64,000 nucleotides of DNA from Halanaerobium saccharolyticum (GCF_003053565.1 NZ_QAXS01000007.1:46024-110023); one strand, 5' to 3'. Positions 8,305 to 17,100 are shown, counted from the stretch's first letter. Made by a program: numbers and translations. The notes: a model not told the origin generated them from the sequence alone.

Positions 8305-8526
8305 TTTTATATCATTAAAATCTTTGTTATATCAAGGCTTATTTTTATGAAATTCGCTTAATTAATAAAATGTATCAGCGAAAAGTAGCTTTAGAGGTGT
8401 TTTTTTATTAGTTGATTTGTTGTATAATATAAGTGATGAAGGAATTAGATATGAATTCTTAATCTTTTGGAAGTTAAATTAAATTTATCTGCATTGATTT
8501 AGAGCTTAACTTTAGCGGAGGTGACA

Positions 8527-9363
8527 ATGATGGGTGTTAAATGTGCTGCTCTGCTGCCTCATCCACCAATTGTGATTGAGGAAATTGGAGGAAGAGAATT
8601 AAAAAAAGCAGAAAAAACAGTTCAGGGTTTTAAAAAGACAGCTGCAGAAATTGCTGAATTTAAAGATGAACTTGATTTAATAGTTTTTATTACTCCCCAT
8701 GGTCCTGTATTTCGTTCTACAGCCTCTTTAATTATTAAGGATCAGCTGCAGGGTAATTTTGGAGATTTTGGTTTTTCAAAGCTAGAATTTAAAGAAAAAT
8801 CTGACATCAATTTTGCTGAAAAATTACTTCAAAATACCAGTGAGAAAAATCTGGCCTTACAGCCTCTAAGAAAAAAAGACTTGATTAATTATGGTATTGA
8901 TCAGGAATTAGATCATGGAATTATGGTTCCCTTAAATTATCTTGAAGAAGCCGGACTTAAATTACCAATAGTTCCGATATCTATTGGCTTCATCTCCTAC
9001 CAGGAGCTTTTTAAAATTGGTAAGGAGATTGCGAGAACTGCAGCTGAGCTTGACTATAAGATAGCAGTTATTGCCAGTGGTGACCTTTCTCACCGCTTAA
9101 AAAAGGGAGCACCGGCAGGTTATAATTCTGAGGCACATCTTTTTGATGAAAAATTGATTGAGTATTTTAAAGAAAAAGATTTTGATTCTATATTAAATTT
9201 CGATCAGGAACTGGTCGAGAAAGCTGGAGAATGCGGTTTAAGGCCGATTGTGACTATGCTGGGGGCAGTTGATGGCCTGGAGCTAGAACTTGAGGTTAAC
9301 TCTTATGAAGGCCCCTTTGGAGTCGGTTATGGCACAGTTTTTATTAAGACTAAATCAATTTAG
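8527..9363 (+). CDS. amrB: AmmeMemoRadiSam system protein B (MEMO1/LigB-like)
   Basis: Member of the MEMO1/extradiol-dioxygenase (LigB) fold found with AMMECR1 and a radical SAM enzyme. The stretch CAALLPHPPIVIEEIGG at the N-terminus, ITPHGPVFR, and VIASGDLSHRL carry the histidines and acidic residues that would form the metal site; GYGTVFIK closes the domain. The start is ATG 8527 or 8530; the GTG at 8521 is part of the GGAGGTG ribosome site. It is followed by amrA and amrS. The chemistry of this system is unproven; RNA or protein modification has been proposed from comparative genomics. Confidence 0.85.
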   Translation: MMGVKCAALLPHPPIVIEEIGGRELKKAEKTVQGFKKTAAEIAEFKDELDLIVFITPHGPVFRSTASLIIKDQLQGNFGDFGFSKLEFKEKSDINFAEKLLQNTSEKNLALQPLRKKDLINYGIDQELDHGIMVPLNYLEEAGLKLPIVPISIGFISYQELFKIGKEIARTAAELDYKIAVIASGDLSHRLKKGAPAGYNSEAHLFDEKLIEYFKEKDFDSILNFDQELVEKAGECGLRPIVTMLGAVDGLELELEVNSYEGPFGVGYGTVFIKTKSI

Positions 9364-9394
9364 GAGTTTATATAATTAGTAGTGAGGAGTGATT

Positions 9395-9925
9395 ATGATG
9401 AAAGAAGAAAAATTTATAACAGATTTAGCCAGAAGAGCAGTTGAAGAATACATTATTTCTGGGAAAGAAGCTGAATTTGAGGAAGCTGAACTGCCAGATA
9501 TTTTAAAAAAGGAAGCAGGAGTATTTGTAACTATAAAGAAAAATGGTAAGTTAAGAGGCTGTATGGGCACTTTTAGACCGGTACAGAAAAATGCAGCTTA
9601 TGAAATTGTCAGCAATGCAATGACAGCTGCTGAGAATGATCCCCGCTTTCCTGAAGTTGAAAAAGAGGAATTAAATGAGATTTCAATTTCGGTAGATATA
9701 TTATCCAAACCTGAAAGAATTAGAGACAAATCGGAACTTGATCCTAAAAAATACGGAATTCTTGTTAAAGGAGGACATCAGACAGGACTACTGCTGCCTG
9801 ATTTAGAAGGTATTGAAACAGTTGAAAAGCAGCTTAGTGTAGCCAAGAGAAAGGCTGGTTTGCGAGAAGATGCCGCAGTAGAAATTTATCGTTTTACTGT
9901 AAGCAGGTTTGATGAAAATGACTGA
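9395..9925 (+). CDS. amrA: AmmeMemoRadiSam system protein A (AMMECR1 domain)
   Basis: The AMMECR1 domain is seen in KNGKLRGCMGTFRP, which holds the invariant LRGCxG motif, followed by NAMTAAENDPRFPEV and ISVDILSKPE. Residue KGGHQTGLLLP in the C-terminal half is also typical. The start is ATG 9395 after a GAGGAG ribosome site; the GTG at 9389 overlaps that site. The stop overlaps the start of amrS, so the two are translationally coupled. The strict grouping of A, B and S genes supports one pathway. The function in bacteria is not established. Confidence 0.88.
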   Translation: MMKEEKFITDLARRAVEEYIISGKEAEFEEAELPDILKKEAGVFVTIKKNGKLRGCMGTFRPVQKNAAYEIVSNAMTAAENDPRFPEVEKEELNEISISVDILSKPERIRDKSELDPKKYGILVKGGHQTGLLLPDLEGIETVEKQLSVAKRKAGLREDAAVEIYRFTVSRFDEND

Positions 9926-10907
9926 TCTATATCCAGCTCAATATTATCAAATCAAAGATAACGGTATTGTTGAGTGTGAACTCTGTCCCCATAACTGTAA
10001 AATTTCAAACAATAAAGTTGGAATTTGTCAGGTTAGAAAAAATATTGATGGTAAATTGTATTCATTAAATTACGGACAGATATCTTCACTGGGGGTTGAT
10101 CCGGTCGAGAAAAAACCTCTTTACCATTTTTACCCACAGAAAAAAGTTCTTTCTGTGGGCAGCTGGGGCTGTAATATGAGCTGTGTATTCTGTCAAAACT
10201 GGCAGATTAGTCAGCAGAAGCCTGAATTGAGGGAGTTTAAACCTGAAGAAATTGTTGAAACTGCTCTCAAAAAAGGGATCGACTTAATTGCCTATACTTA
10301 TTCAGAACCAGTAGTCTTTTATGAATACATGCTTGAAACAGCTGAAATAGCTGCTGAAAAGGGATTGAAAAACATTCTAGTAAGTAATGGGTTTATTAAT
10401 CAAAAGCCTTTAAAAAAGCTTCTTCCCTTTTTAGATGCGGCAAATATTGATCTAAAAGCATTTAATAATAACTTTTATCAAGATAATTGTGGGGGAGGAT
10501 TTGAGCCTGTAAAAAGGACAATTGAAACTCTTGCCCGGGAAATTCATTTAGAAGTAACAACACTGGTCGTTACTGATTTGAATGATGACCTGAATGAATT
10601 AGAAGAGCTCTTTAAATGGCTGGCTCAGATTAACAGTCAGATTCCTCTTCATCTGAGCAGATATCATCCAGCCTATAAATTGAATAATCCACCAACAGAT
10701 TTGGAAAAGATGAAAAAAGCCTATCAAAAAGCAAAAAAACATCTGGACCATGTTTATTTAGGTAATGCAATTATTGAAAATACTGCTGATACTTACTGCA
10801 GCAGCTGTGGTAGAAAGTTAATTAAAAGAAAAGCTTACCAGGTAGAGAATATGCTTGATCAGAATCGATGTCCTGACTGTGGTACAGAATTATACGGTGA
10901 ATTCTAG
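9912..10907 (+). CDS. amrS: AmmeMemoRadiSam system radical SAM enzyme
   Basis: Radical SAM protein of the pyruvate-formate-lyase-activase-like group. The cluster motif CxxxCxxC is in SWGCNMSCVFCQNWQ near residue 80-90. A preceding cysteine set, CELCPHNC with a later C in GICQVRKN, is usual for this family. A C-terminal zinc-ribbon-like CSSCG plus CPDCG pair ends the protein. AYTYSEPVVFYEYM and NIDLKAF are conserved core strands. It overlaps the end of amrA by 14 bases with ATG 9912 after AGCAGG. Partner or substrate is unknown. Confidence 0.9.
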   Translation: MKMTDLYPAQYYQIKDNGIVECELCPHNCKISNNKVGICQVRKNIDGKLYSLNYGQISSLGVDPVEKKPLYHFYPQKKVLSVGSWGCNMSCVFCQNWQISQQKPELREFKPEEIVETALKKGIDLIAYTYSEPVVFYEYMLETAEIAAEKGLKNILVSNGFINQKPLKKLLPFLDAANIDLKAFNNNFYQDNCGGGFEPVKRTIETLAREIHLEVTTLVVTDLNDDLNELEELFKWLAQINSQIPLHLSRYHPAYKLNNPPTDLEKMKKAYQKAKKHLDHVYLGNAIIENTADTYCSSCGRKLIKRKAYQVENMLDQNRCPDCGTELYGEF

Positions 10908-11029
10908 CTAATCTGTTTAAATAGCGGTTTGTTTTAATAAGACTCTTTTGTCATTCCAGGCAGGAAAGGCATAGTGAAGAAACGAACAATTATCAAATAA
11001 TTTCAAATTTTGTTTTTTTATAAATTAAC

Positions 11030-11058
11030 TTGACAGTAATTATTAGTACTGCTATACT
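11030..11058 (+). promoter_or_regulatory. Sigma-A promoter of the small zinc-ribbon gene
   Basis: TTGACA (11030-11035), 17-base spacer, TATACT (11053-11058). Near-consensus, about 50 bases ahead of a 53-codon gene with a strong ribosome site. Confidence 0.8.
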
Positions 11059-11106
11059 CTAATTAAGCTCATATAATACTATAAGACTAATAAGGAGGGC
11101 TTAATA

Positions 11107-11268
11107 ATGAGAAACAAAAATGTAAAATGTAATGTATGTGGAAGTCAGAACTGGTCTGGTGCACTCTATTGTGAGAAGTGTAGTGGTGACTTATATCATA
11201 ATCATAATGATGAAAAAATTGCAGCCAAGATTGATCAGGTAAATAAAATCTTTAAGCTGTGGGAGTAA
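11107..11268 (+). CDS. Small zinc-ribbon protein, 53 residues
   Basis: Short gene that a minimum-length filter would miss. It begins ATG at 11107, seven bases after AAGGAGGG. The protein opens MRNKNVKCNVCGSQNWSGA and continues with YCEKCSGDLYHNHN, giving two CxxC pairs about 15 residues apart, a classic zinc ribbon. A short amphipathic helix (KIAAKIDQVNKIFKLWE) ends it. A consensus promoter lies upstream and a strong terminator 22 bases downstream, so it is a single-gene unit. Its role is unknown; similar small ribbons bind nucleic acid or partner proteins. Confidence 0.85.
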   Translation: MRNKNVKCNVCGSQNWSGALYCEKCSGDLYHNHNDEKIAAKIDQVNKIFKLWE

Positions 11269-11289
11269 GTCTAATTTGAATAAGAATTT

Positions 11290-11322
11290 AAAAGGTCGGC
11301 CTCTGGCCGGCCTTTTGTTTTT
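11290..11322 (+). terminator. Terminator after the zinc-ribbon gene
   Basis: AAAAGGTCGGCC pairs with GGCCGGCCTTTT (one G-U pair) around TCT, followed by GTTTTT. It reads as a terminator for + transcription and, because of the A-rich 5' side, may serve the convergent minus gene too. Confidence 0.9.
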
Positions 11323-11334
11323 CTAGAAGTTAAT

Positions 11335-12060
11335 TTAGATAATTACAAAATCGAAACCATAAATAAAAACTATGTAAAGAGTTAAAAAATAGCTGTAAAA
11401 AATAATTGGAGTAAATAAGTTATGATCACTGCAGATATAAAGATAATTACTGATAACTACTGAAATAAAAATAATTAAGATAAAAGCAGGGGTGAACTCC
11501 AAAAAAAGAACCGCAGCAAATAAACCGCTGAAAATCACCGCTAAAAAAGTAGGTAGATAAAGATTAAACAGTGAGAAAATAATCTTATTAAATAAAAATT
11601 GTTCTACACTGGCTGTAAATAAAAGAATTAAGAAAACCATAATTAATAGGGGTAAATCACTGTAAATGATTTTGAAAATATTTTCTCCTAACTGCAGGGG
11701 AAAAAAGCTGCTTTTAACTTCAGGCCTATAATTAAGATTGATTAAAATCACTCCAGCTGTTAAAAGAAGAAAAATTATAAAAAGTGCCTTTAAGTTGATT
11801 TTATCTTTTTTAAATTTAAATCCAAGGTCCGCAAAACTAAAGTCATAGAGCAGATTAAAATAGCTGTAGATTATAAATAAAAATATAATATGAGAGAGAA
11901 CATTTATAGAAAAAGCAAGAATTTCATTGATATAGATTAAGGCTGTAAAATCTTTTTCAATTATAAAATAACTGCTCAGAGTGATAAAATACCAGGCAGC
12001 AATAACTATTAAAAAATCTTTATAATTGAGACGCTGGTCAGAAAAAATATTATTTTTCAA
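11335..12060 (-). CDS. Membrane protein, degenerate CPBP-like
   Basis: A 241-residue protein with seven to eight hydrophobic segments. In the middle the stretch TASVEQFLFNKIIFSLF occupies the place of the EExxxR motif of CPBP/Abi membrane proteases, but only one glutamate and no arginine remain; no clear FxxxH second motif is seen. It is therefore either an inactive relative or an unrelated membrane protein. The start is TTG at 12060, seven bases after AGGAGG. It is one of only two minus-strand protein genes here (with the transposase), so it has its own promoter or shares one with cdaA divergently. Function unknown. Confidence 0.6.
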   Translation of the reverse strand: MKNNIFSDQRLNYKDFLIVIAAWYFITLSSYFIIEKDFTALIYINEILAFSINVLSHIIFLFIIYSYFNLLYDFSFADLGFKFKKDKINLKALFIIFLLLTAGVILINLNYRPEVKSSFFPLQLGENIFKIIYSDLPLLIMVFLILLFTASVEQFLFNKIIFSLFNLYLPTFLAVIFSGLFAAVLFLEFTPAFILIIFISVVISNYLYICSDHNLFTPIIFYSYFLTLYIVFIYGFDFVII

Positions 12061-12194
12061 GATATCACCTCCTCTCTATTATTTTCTATTAAAATTTGAG
12101 GAATCCTTTAAAATTTTAATTTTTTGTGATGTTTTGAAAAATAAGCAGGGTTTAGAGTCTCTTTTGCCGAATATTTAATTAAGAGGTGATAAAA

Positions 12195-12971
12195 TTGTCC
12201 TGGAAAGTTATAACAAGTTTATTAGATATCTTTATTATTGCTTTTATTATTTACTATTTACTCAACATTATCTCAGGAACAAGGGCTGTTCAGCTAATTA
12301 AAGGTCTGGGGCTGATTTTTTTGGTTGCCTTATTTGCTCAACTTTTAGAGCTGAACACAGTTAACTGGTTTTTAGATAGTTTTCTGACCATTATTATGGT
12401 AGCGCTGCCAATTGTTTTTCAACCAGAATTGAGGAGAGCTCTCGAACAAATTGGGCGGGGAGGATTTCTCAAAGAACAGTTCTGGCAGAACTGGGGACCA
12501 AAAGAAATAAATGAAATTGTTATGGCAACAGCAGAAATGTCTGAGAAAAAAACTGGCGCATTAATTGTTATTGCACGCAGAGTTGGTTTAAAAAATTATA
12601 TCGAGACAGGAATTGAGCTTGATTCCAAAATCAGCAAACAGTTGCTGCTCAGCATTTTTCAACATCAGTCACCTCTACACGATGGAGCTTTGATTATCGA
12701 AAATGGTACGGTTCAGGCAGCCAGCTGTTTTTTAAACCTTTCTACTCGTTCTGATATCAATCCACGGCTGGGTACCAGACACCGAGCAGCTATCGGTATT
12801 ACAGAAGAGTCTGATTCTCTGGCAATAGTGGTTTCTGAAGAAACAGGAGTCATTTCAGTTGCCGAAAATGGACAACTGAGCCGTCATCTTGATACAGCTG
12901 AACTGCGGGAAACTCTTGCCCACAGTTTTGAAAAATCTAAAGAAAAATCTTTTATGAGGAGGCATCTCTAA
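12195..12971 (+). CDS. cdaA: Diadenylate cyclase CdaA
   Basis: Makes cyclic di-AMP from two ATP at the membrane. Three hydrophobic helices fill residues 1-75, followed by the DisA_N cyclase domain. The catalytic DGA lies in SPLHDGALIIENG and the RHR in LGTRHRAAIGITEESD. The length of about 258 is normal. TTG at 12195 is chosen because GAGGTG sits six bases ahead; the GTG at 12186 is in that site. The next genes are a YbbR protein, glmM and glmS, the conserved cdaA-cdaR-glmM-glmS order of Bacillota, linking c-di-AMP to cell-wall precursor supply. Confidence 0.94.
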   Translation: MSWKVITSLLDIFIIAFIIYYLLNIISGTRAVQLIKGLGLIFLVALFAQLLELNTVNWFLDSFLTIIMVALPIVFQPELRRALEQIGRGGFLKEQFWQNWGPKEINEIVMATAEMSEKKTGALIVIARRVGLKNYIETGIELDSKISKQLLLSIFQHQSPLHDGALIIENGTVQAASCFLNLSTRSDINPRLGTRHRAAIGITEESDSLAIVVSEETGVISVAENGQLSRHLDTAELRETLAHSFEKSKEKSFMRRHL

Positions 12972-13361
12972 ATGTTTTCTCTAACTGAAAACCAAAAAAA
13001 ATTAATACTTGCCTTTTTTATAGCTGTTCTGCTCTGGGGTTATGCCAGTAATCAAACAGCAAATGTTTTAAATTATGGGGAAGAACAGGCAGCTTCATTT
13101 TTACTGGATATTGAAGTTAGAAATTTACCAGAGGAATATCAGCTGGAATCAATGTCTGTAGAAAGAGCAGTAGTCAGAATTGATTATGTTTCTTATTTTT
13201 CTAAAATTAATAGATCAGATCTTAATGCTTATGTTGATTTGCGTAATGTTGATCCAGGTGATAATATGAAAATAATTGAGGTTGAATTACCGAGTTCAGC
13301 CAGGCTGCTGGGAGTAGATCCAGGCTATATACTGGTTAAAGTAACTGCAGAAGAAAATTAA
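12972..13361 (+). CDS. cdaR: Short YbbR-domain protein (CdaR-like)
   Basis: CdaR anchors outside the membrane and modulates CdaA. Here the protein has only 129 residues: a single N-terminal membrane helix (about 8-28, KLILAFFIAVLLWGYASN) and one YbbR repeat with LLDIEVRNLPEEYQLE and INRSDLNAYVDLRNVDPG. Usual CdaR proteins have three or four repeats and 300 or more residues. The frame is closed by TAA with no evident continuation in another frame, so it looks like a natural short form. It starts directly after the cdaA stop, so is coupled to it. Confidence 0.85.
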   Translation: MFSLTENQKKLILAFFIAVLLWGYASNQTANVLNYGEEQAASFLLDIEVRNLPEEYQLESMSVERAVVRIDYVSYFSKINRSDLNAYVDLRNVDPGDNMKIIEVELPSSARLLGVDPGYILVKVTAEEN

Positions 13362-13437
13362 ATTATGATTAATCTATTATATTAATCTATTAGATTAGAA
13401 TAGTTTATTCTAGAATTTTAAAATTGAGGTGGATATT

Positions 13438-14790
13438 TTGGAAAAGAAATTATTTGGAACTGATGGTGTACGTGGAGTTGCCAATCATGAATTAAAAGGA
13501 GAGCTTGCTTTTAAGCTGGGAAGAATTGGTGGTTATTATTTGAGTAAAAATTCAGATCAAAAGCGGCCTGTAGTCATTATTGGTAAGGATACAAGGCTTT
13601 CTGGAGATATGCTGGAGGCAGCTCTGATGGCCGGTTTAACTTCAGTTGGTATTGATGTTTATAGATTGGGAATTATTCCAACCCCGGGAGTCTGTTATTT
13701 AAGCAGAACTAAAGAGGTAGTTGGGGGAATAATGATTTCTGCTTCTCATAATCCAACTGCTGATAATGGAATTAAGTTTTTTGATCAGAATGGGATTAAA
13801 CTAAGTGATCAGGCTGAACTGGAGATTGAAGAGTTAATTTTTAATGATCATTCAGAAGAGCTCCCCTATCCAATTGATAAAGAGATTGGTCTGGTTGAAG
13901 AAAAGTACAGCTGGATTGATGAATATATTGATTTTGTAATTGCAAGTGCAGATAAAAAATTAAATGATTTAAAAATTGTAATTGACTGTGCCAACGGAGC
14001 GGCTTATCAGGCTTCACCTGCTGTTTTTGAAGCACTTGGAGCCGAAGTAGTGGTAATCAATAATCATCCTAATGGTGAAGAAATTAATGTTAACTGTGGT
14101 TCAACAGCTCCTGAACTGGCAGCCAAAAAAGTAGTGGAAACCGGCGCTGATTTAGGAATTGCCCATGATGGTGATGCAGATCGGGTAATCTTAATTGATG
14201 AAAAAGGTGAAGTTGTTGAAGGTGACAACATTATGGCTGTTGCGGCAAGAGATCTGCTTAAAGAGGATAAATTAAATAAGAAAACTGTGGTAACAACTAA
14301 ATACAGCAATTTGGGCTTAAAAGAAAGTCTGGCTGAAGTTGGAGCTGAACTGGTAATAACTAAAAATGGAGACCGCTATGTGCTGGCAGAAATGCTGAAA
14401 AATGGTTATAAACTTGGGGGAGAAAAATCAGGACACATTATTTTTAGTGAATATAATACAACCGGTGATGGAATTTTGACTGCGGTTAAAATTGCTTCTA
14501 TCATCAAAAAAGAAGAGCAGTCACTTTCAGAGCTAAAAGAAGTTATGAGCTACTGGCCCCAGCTTCTGGCAAATGTAAAGGTCAGCCAGAAAGAAGAATG
14601 GGAGCAGAATTCTAAAATTGCTGCTGAAATTAAAGCTGCGGAAGAGGAAATAGGTAGTTCAGGTCGGGTTTTTGTTCGTGCATCTGGAACTGAACCACTG
14701 ATTAGAGTAATGCTTGAGGGTAAGGAAGAAGAACTTCTAAACAAATGGGAAAATAAGCTGAAAGAATTAATTAGTGAAGAATTGAACTAA
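13438..14790 (+). CDS. glmM: Phosphoglucosamine mutase
   Basis: Converts glucosamine-6-phosphate to glucosamine-1-phosphate for peptidoglycan and outer polymers. The N-terminus [13 protein letters not shown] is typical. The phosphorylated serine is S103 in [17 protein letters not shown], metal binding is by DGDADR, and [10 protein letters not shown] plus [12 protein letters not shown] form the sugar and phosphate sites. TTG 13438 is chosen because GAGGTGG ends seven bases ahead. Length 450 is normal. It lies between cdaR and the glmS ribozyme. Confidence 0.96.
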   Translation: MEKKLFGTDGVRGVANHELKGELAFKLGRIGGYYLSKNSDQKRPVVIIGKDTRLSGDMLEAALMAGLTSVGIDVYRLGIIPTPGVCYLSRTKEVVGGIMISASHNPTADNGIKFFDQNGIKLSDQAELEIEELIFNDHSEELPYPIDKEIGLVEEKYSWIDEYIDFVIASADKKLNDLKIVIDCANGAAYQASPAVFEALGAEVVVINNHPNGEEINVNCGSTAPELAAKKVVETGADLGIAHDGDADRVILIDEKGEVVEGDNIMAVAARDLLKEDKLNKKTVVTTKYSNLGLKESLAEVGAELVITKNGDRYVLAEMLKNGYKLGGEKSGHIIFSEYNTTGDGILTAVKIASIIKKEEQSLSELKEVMSYWPQLLANVKVSQKEEWEQNSKIAAEIKAAEEEIGSSGRVFVRASGTEPLIRVMLEGKEEELLNKWENKLKELISEELN

Positions 14791-14913
14791 AAATTTGCTA
14801 TTTACAGTAATTTATAATAAAATAAATCTGTTCTGACTGATATTTAGTTAAAAATGTCAAATCAGAGAGTTAAAGCCAAAAAAGGAGGTGATTAAAAAAA
14901 TTGAAGAGAAAAA

Positions 14914-15070
14914 GCGCCAGAACCTGATTGGGACGGGATTTTAATCAGGTGGACGAGGAAGAAGGTTATCGAATATTCGGCGGATGCCTTCAGGTAGTGG
15001 CTGTTCTGCCTCAATTTTATTTCTCAAAATCAGCGGGCAATTGCTGAGACAAAGGGAATAAATAACAGTT
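14914..15070 (+). ncRNA. glmS ribozyme: glmS ribozyme (glucosamine-6-phosphate-dependent)
   Basis: Self-cleaving riboswitch that destroys the glmS message when glucosamine-6-phosphate is plentiful. The conserved core reads AGCGCCAGAAC at the cleavage site (cut between A14913 and G14914), then GGACGAGGAAGAAGG, TTATCGAATATTCGGCGGA, and later CAGCGGGCAATTGCTGAGAC with AAAGGGAATAAATAACAGTT. The order and spacing follow the known consensus, and it sits 44 bases ahead of the glmS ATG. Recognised by eye; a covariance search would confirm it. Confidence 0.95.
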
Positions 15071-15113
15071 GACAGTTGAATATTAATAATAAAAACGGAG
15101 GTAAAGATAATAT

Positions 15114-16946
15114 ATGTGCGGAATTGTTGGTTACATTGGTGAGAAAAAGGCAGCCCCTATACTGCTTTCAGGTCTGAAAAAGCTGGAATACAGAGGCTAT
15201 GATTCAGCTGGAATTGCAGTTCAAGAAGAAGAGGCTGTTAAAATTGTTAAAAAAGAAGGTAAATTAGACAAATTAAAGTCCAGTGCAGAAAAAGAAATCT
15301 TTAATGGGGAGACTGGAATCGGACATACCAGGTGGGCTACTCATGGTAAACCCTCTGATATAAATTCACATCCTCACACTGATTCTTTTGCTAAGATTGT
15401 TATTGTGCATAATGGAATTATTGAGAACTTTAGAGAGTTAAAAGAAGAACTGCTCGAAAAAGGCCATCAATTTGAATCAGAAACTGATACAGAAGTTGCA
15501 GCGCATTTAATTGCAAGTTATTATCAGCAGAACAACTTAAAAGAAGCAGTAATTAAGGCAGTAAAAAGACTGGAAGGTTCTTTCGCTCTGGCTGTGATGT
15601 CTTATACAGAAAAAGATAGAATTATTGCTGTTCGTAAGGACAGTCCTCTAATTGTCGGCCTGGGTGAAAATGAAAACTTTTTGGCTTCCGATATCCCAGC
15701 TTATCTCGAACATACAGATGATTTCTATATTTTAGAAGATGGAGAAATCGCTGATATCAGAAAAGACGAGGTTAAAATCTATTCTTTTGCTGATGAGTTA
15801 ATTGCTGATAAGCAAAAGACAAAGATCGACTGGGATGCAGAGATGGCTGAGAAGCAGGGTTATCAGCATTTTATGCTCAAAGAGATTCATGAACAGCCAG
15901 AATCATTAAAGAGACTGCTGGAGGATAATTTAAAAGATGGCAAAATTGATTTAAGTGAAAGTGGTCTTGATAAAAACTGGCTTGCTAATTATGATAAAAT
16001 TCATGTTGTAGCCTGTGGAACTGCCTATCATTCTGGAGCTCTGGCTAAGTATCTGCTGGAAGATAAACTTAGAATACCGGTAGAGGTAGAGGTTGCCAGT
16101 GAGTACCGCTACCGTAACCCGATTATTGATGAGCGGACTTTAATGATTGTAGTCAGCCAGTCAGGTGAGACTGCAGATACACTGGCTGCACTGAGACTGG
16201 CCAAAAATAAAGGAGCAAGTGTACTTGCCCTTACAAATTCTCGTGACAGCAGTATTGCCAGAGAATCTGATATGGTTATTTATTTAAAAGCTGGCCCGGA
16301 AATTGCAGTTGCTTCCACTAAGGCTTATACTAATATGGTTGCTGCTTTTTATATTTTGCTGATCGATGGCATGAGGCAGCGTCAGGAAATAAGTGAAGAA
16401 GTTGAAGCTAAATATACTTCTGATTTAATAAAATTACCTGAGATGATCAGACAGCTGAGTGAGCAGTCAAAAGATCAAATCAAATTGATTGCTGATAAAT
16501 ATGCAAAAAAAGAGAACATCTTTTTTATTGGACGCAATACAGATTATACTCTTGCGCTTGAGGGAGCACTAAAATTAAAGGAGATTTCCTATATCCATGC
16601 TGAGGCCTACCCGGCCGGTGAACTGAAACATGGAACACTGGCACTGATAGAAGAAGATGTGCCGGTTGTTGCTCTCGGCAGTAGGGCGGATGTATTTCCA
16701 AAACTATTCAGTAATCTAAAAGAGGTTAAGGCCAGAGGAGCTGAAACTCTCTTAATTACTGAGGAAGATCAAAAGTTCGAAAGAGACAGTGTTGATCATT
16801 TAATCGAACTGCCGCTTTTAAATCAGGACTTTGCAGGACTGCTGGCAATTATACCTCTGCAGTTACTTGCCTATTATACTGCTTTAAATTGTGGAGAAGA
16901 TATTGACCAGCCCAGAAATCTGGCAAAAAGTGTAACAGTAGAATAA
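15114..16946 (+). CDS. glmS: Glutamine-fructose-6-phosphate aminotransferase (isomerising)
   Basis: Makes glucosamine-6-phosphate from fructose-6-phosphate and glutamine. The nucleophilic cysteine is residue 2 (MCGIVGYIG). The glutaminase domain spans about 1-235 with GIGHTRWATHGKP and HNGIIENF. Two SIS sugar domains follow (VACGTAYHSGALAKY, SQSGETADTLAALR, STKAYTN). The C-terminus DQPRNLAKSVTVE is the invariant tail. 610 residues. AACGGAGG precedes the ATG. Controlled by the ribozyme upstream and ended by a terminator at 16996. Confidence 0.97.
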   Translation: MCGIVGYIGEKKAAPILLSGLKKLEYRGYDSAGIAVQEEEAVKIVKKEGKLDKLKSSAEKEIFNGETGIGHTRWATHGKPSDINSHPHTDSFAKIVIVHNGIIENFRELKEELLEKGHQFESETDTEVAAHLIASYYQQNNLKEAVIKAVKRLEGSFALAVMSYTEKDRIIAVRKDSPLIVGLGENENFLASDIPAYLEHTDDFYILEDGEIADIRKDEVKIYSFADELIADKQKTKIDWDAEMAEKQGYQHFMLKEIHEQPESLKRLLEDNLKDGKIDLSESGLDKNWLANYDKIHVVACGTAYHSGALAKYLLEDKLRIPVEVEVASEYRYRNPIIDERTLMIVVSQSGETADTLAALRLAKNKGASVLALTNSRDSSIARESDMVIYLKAGPEIAVASTKAYTNMVAAFYILLIDGMRQRQEISEEVEAKYTSDLIKLPEMIRQLSEQSKDQIKLIADKYAKKENIFFIGRNTDYTLALEGALKLKEISYIHAEAYPAGELKHGTLALIEEDVPVVALGSRADVFPKLFSNLKEVKARGAETLLITEEDQKFERDSVDHLIELPLLNQDFAGLLAIIPLQLLAYYTALNCGEDIDQPRNLAKSVTVE

Positions 16947-16995
16947 AAAATTAATTTCAACAATAAACGATAAAATATGACAAAAACAGACATTA

Positions 16996-17025
16996 AACCG
17001 GGCCTGTAACAGGGTCCGGTTTTTT
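16996..17025 (+). terminator. Terminator of glmS
   Basis: ACCGG-G-CCTG pairs with CAGG-GT-CCGGT around a TAA loop, with TTTTTT after it. Confidence 0.85.
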
Positions 17026-17052
17026 GCATTTAGCGCATAATTTTAATATAAT
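17024..17052 (+). promoter_or_regulatory. Possible promoter of acpS-nnr
   Basis: TATAAT at 17047-17052 with a weak TTGCAT -35 element 17 bases ahead, about 50 bases upstream of acpS. The -10 is good, the -35 is poor. Confidence 0.4.
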
Positions 17053-17100
17053 TATAAAGTAGAATGATTGAGTATAACTTTGATTTGAGAAAGGAAATAT

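Larger units (their letters stand above)
6822..8364 (-). mobile_element. Insertion sequence with DDE (IS4/IS5/IS1182 superfamily) transposase
   Basis: About 1.5 kb bounded by a perfect 19-base inverted repeat (6822-6840 against 8346-8364). A second copy of the end sequence, GCGAATCATAAAAATAAGCC, lies at 6879-6898 on the left and matches the right end (8338-8357) with a two-base gap. An AGATTTTAATGA block also occurs at both ends (6916-6927 and 8312-8323 inverted). The left end therefore carries a doubled terminus. No target duplication is evident with either boundary. The single gene is the transposase on the minus strand. The exact family is uncertain without a search. Confidence 0.8.

Noticed and set aside
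7959..8318. A 119-codon + strand frame overlapping the transposase start
   Set aside because: It is the antisense of the open transposase N-terminus; its product looks like no protein and has no ribosome site.
8400..8430. Promoter of the amr operon with TATAAT at 8423
   Set aside because: The -10 is perfect but no -35 is recognisable at a suitable distance and the TG is adjacent rather than one base away; left out of the feature list as unsupported.
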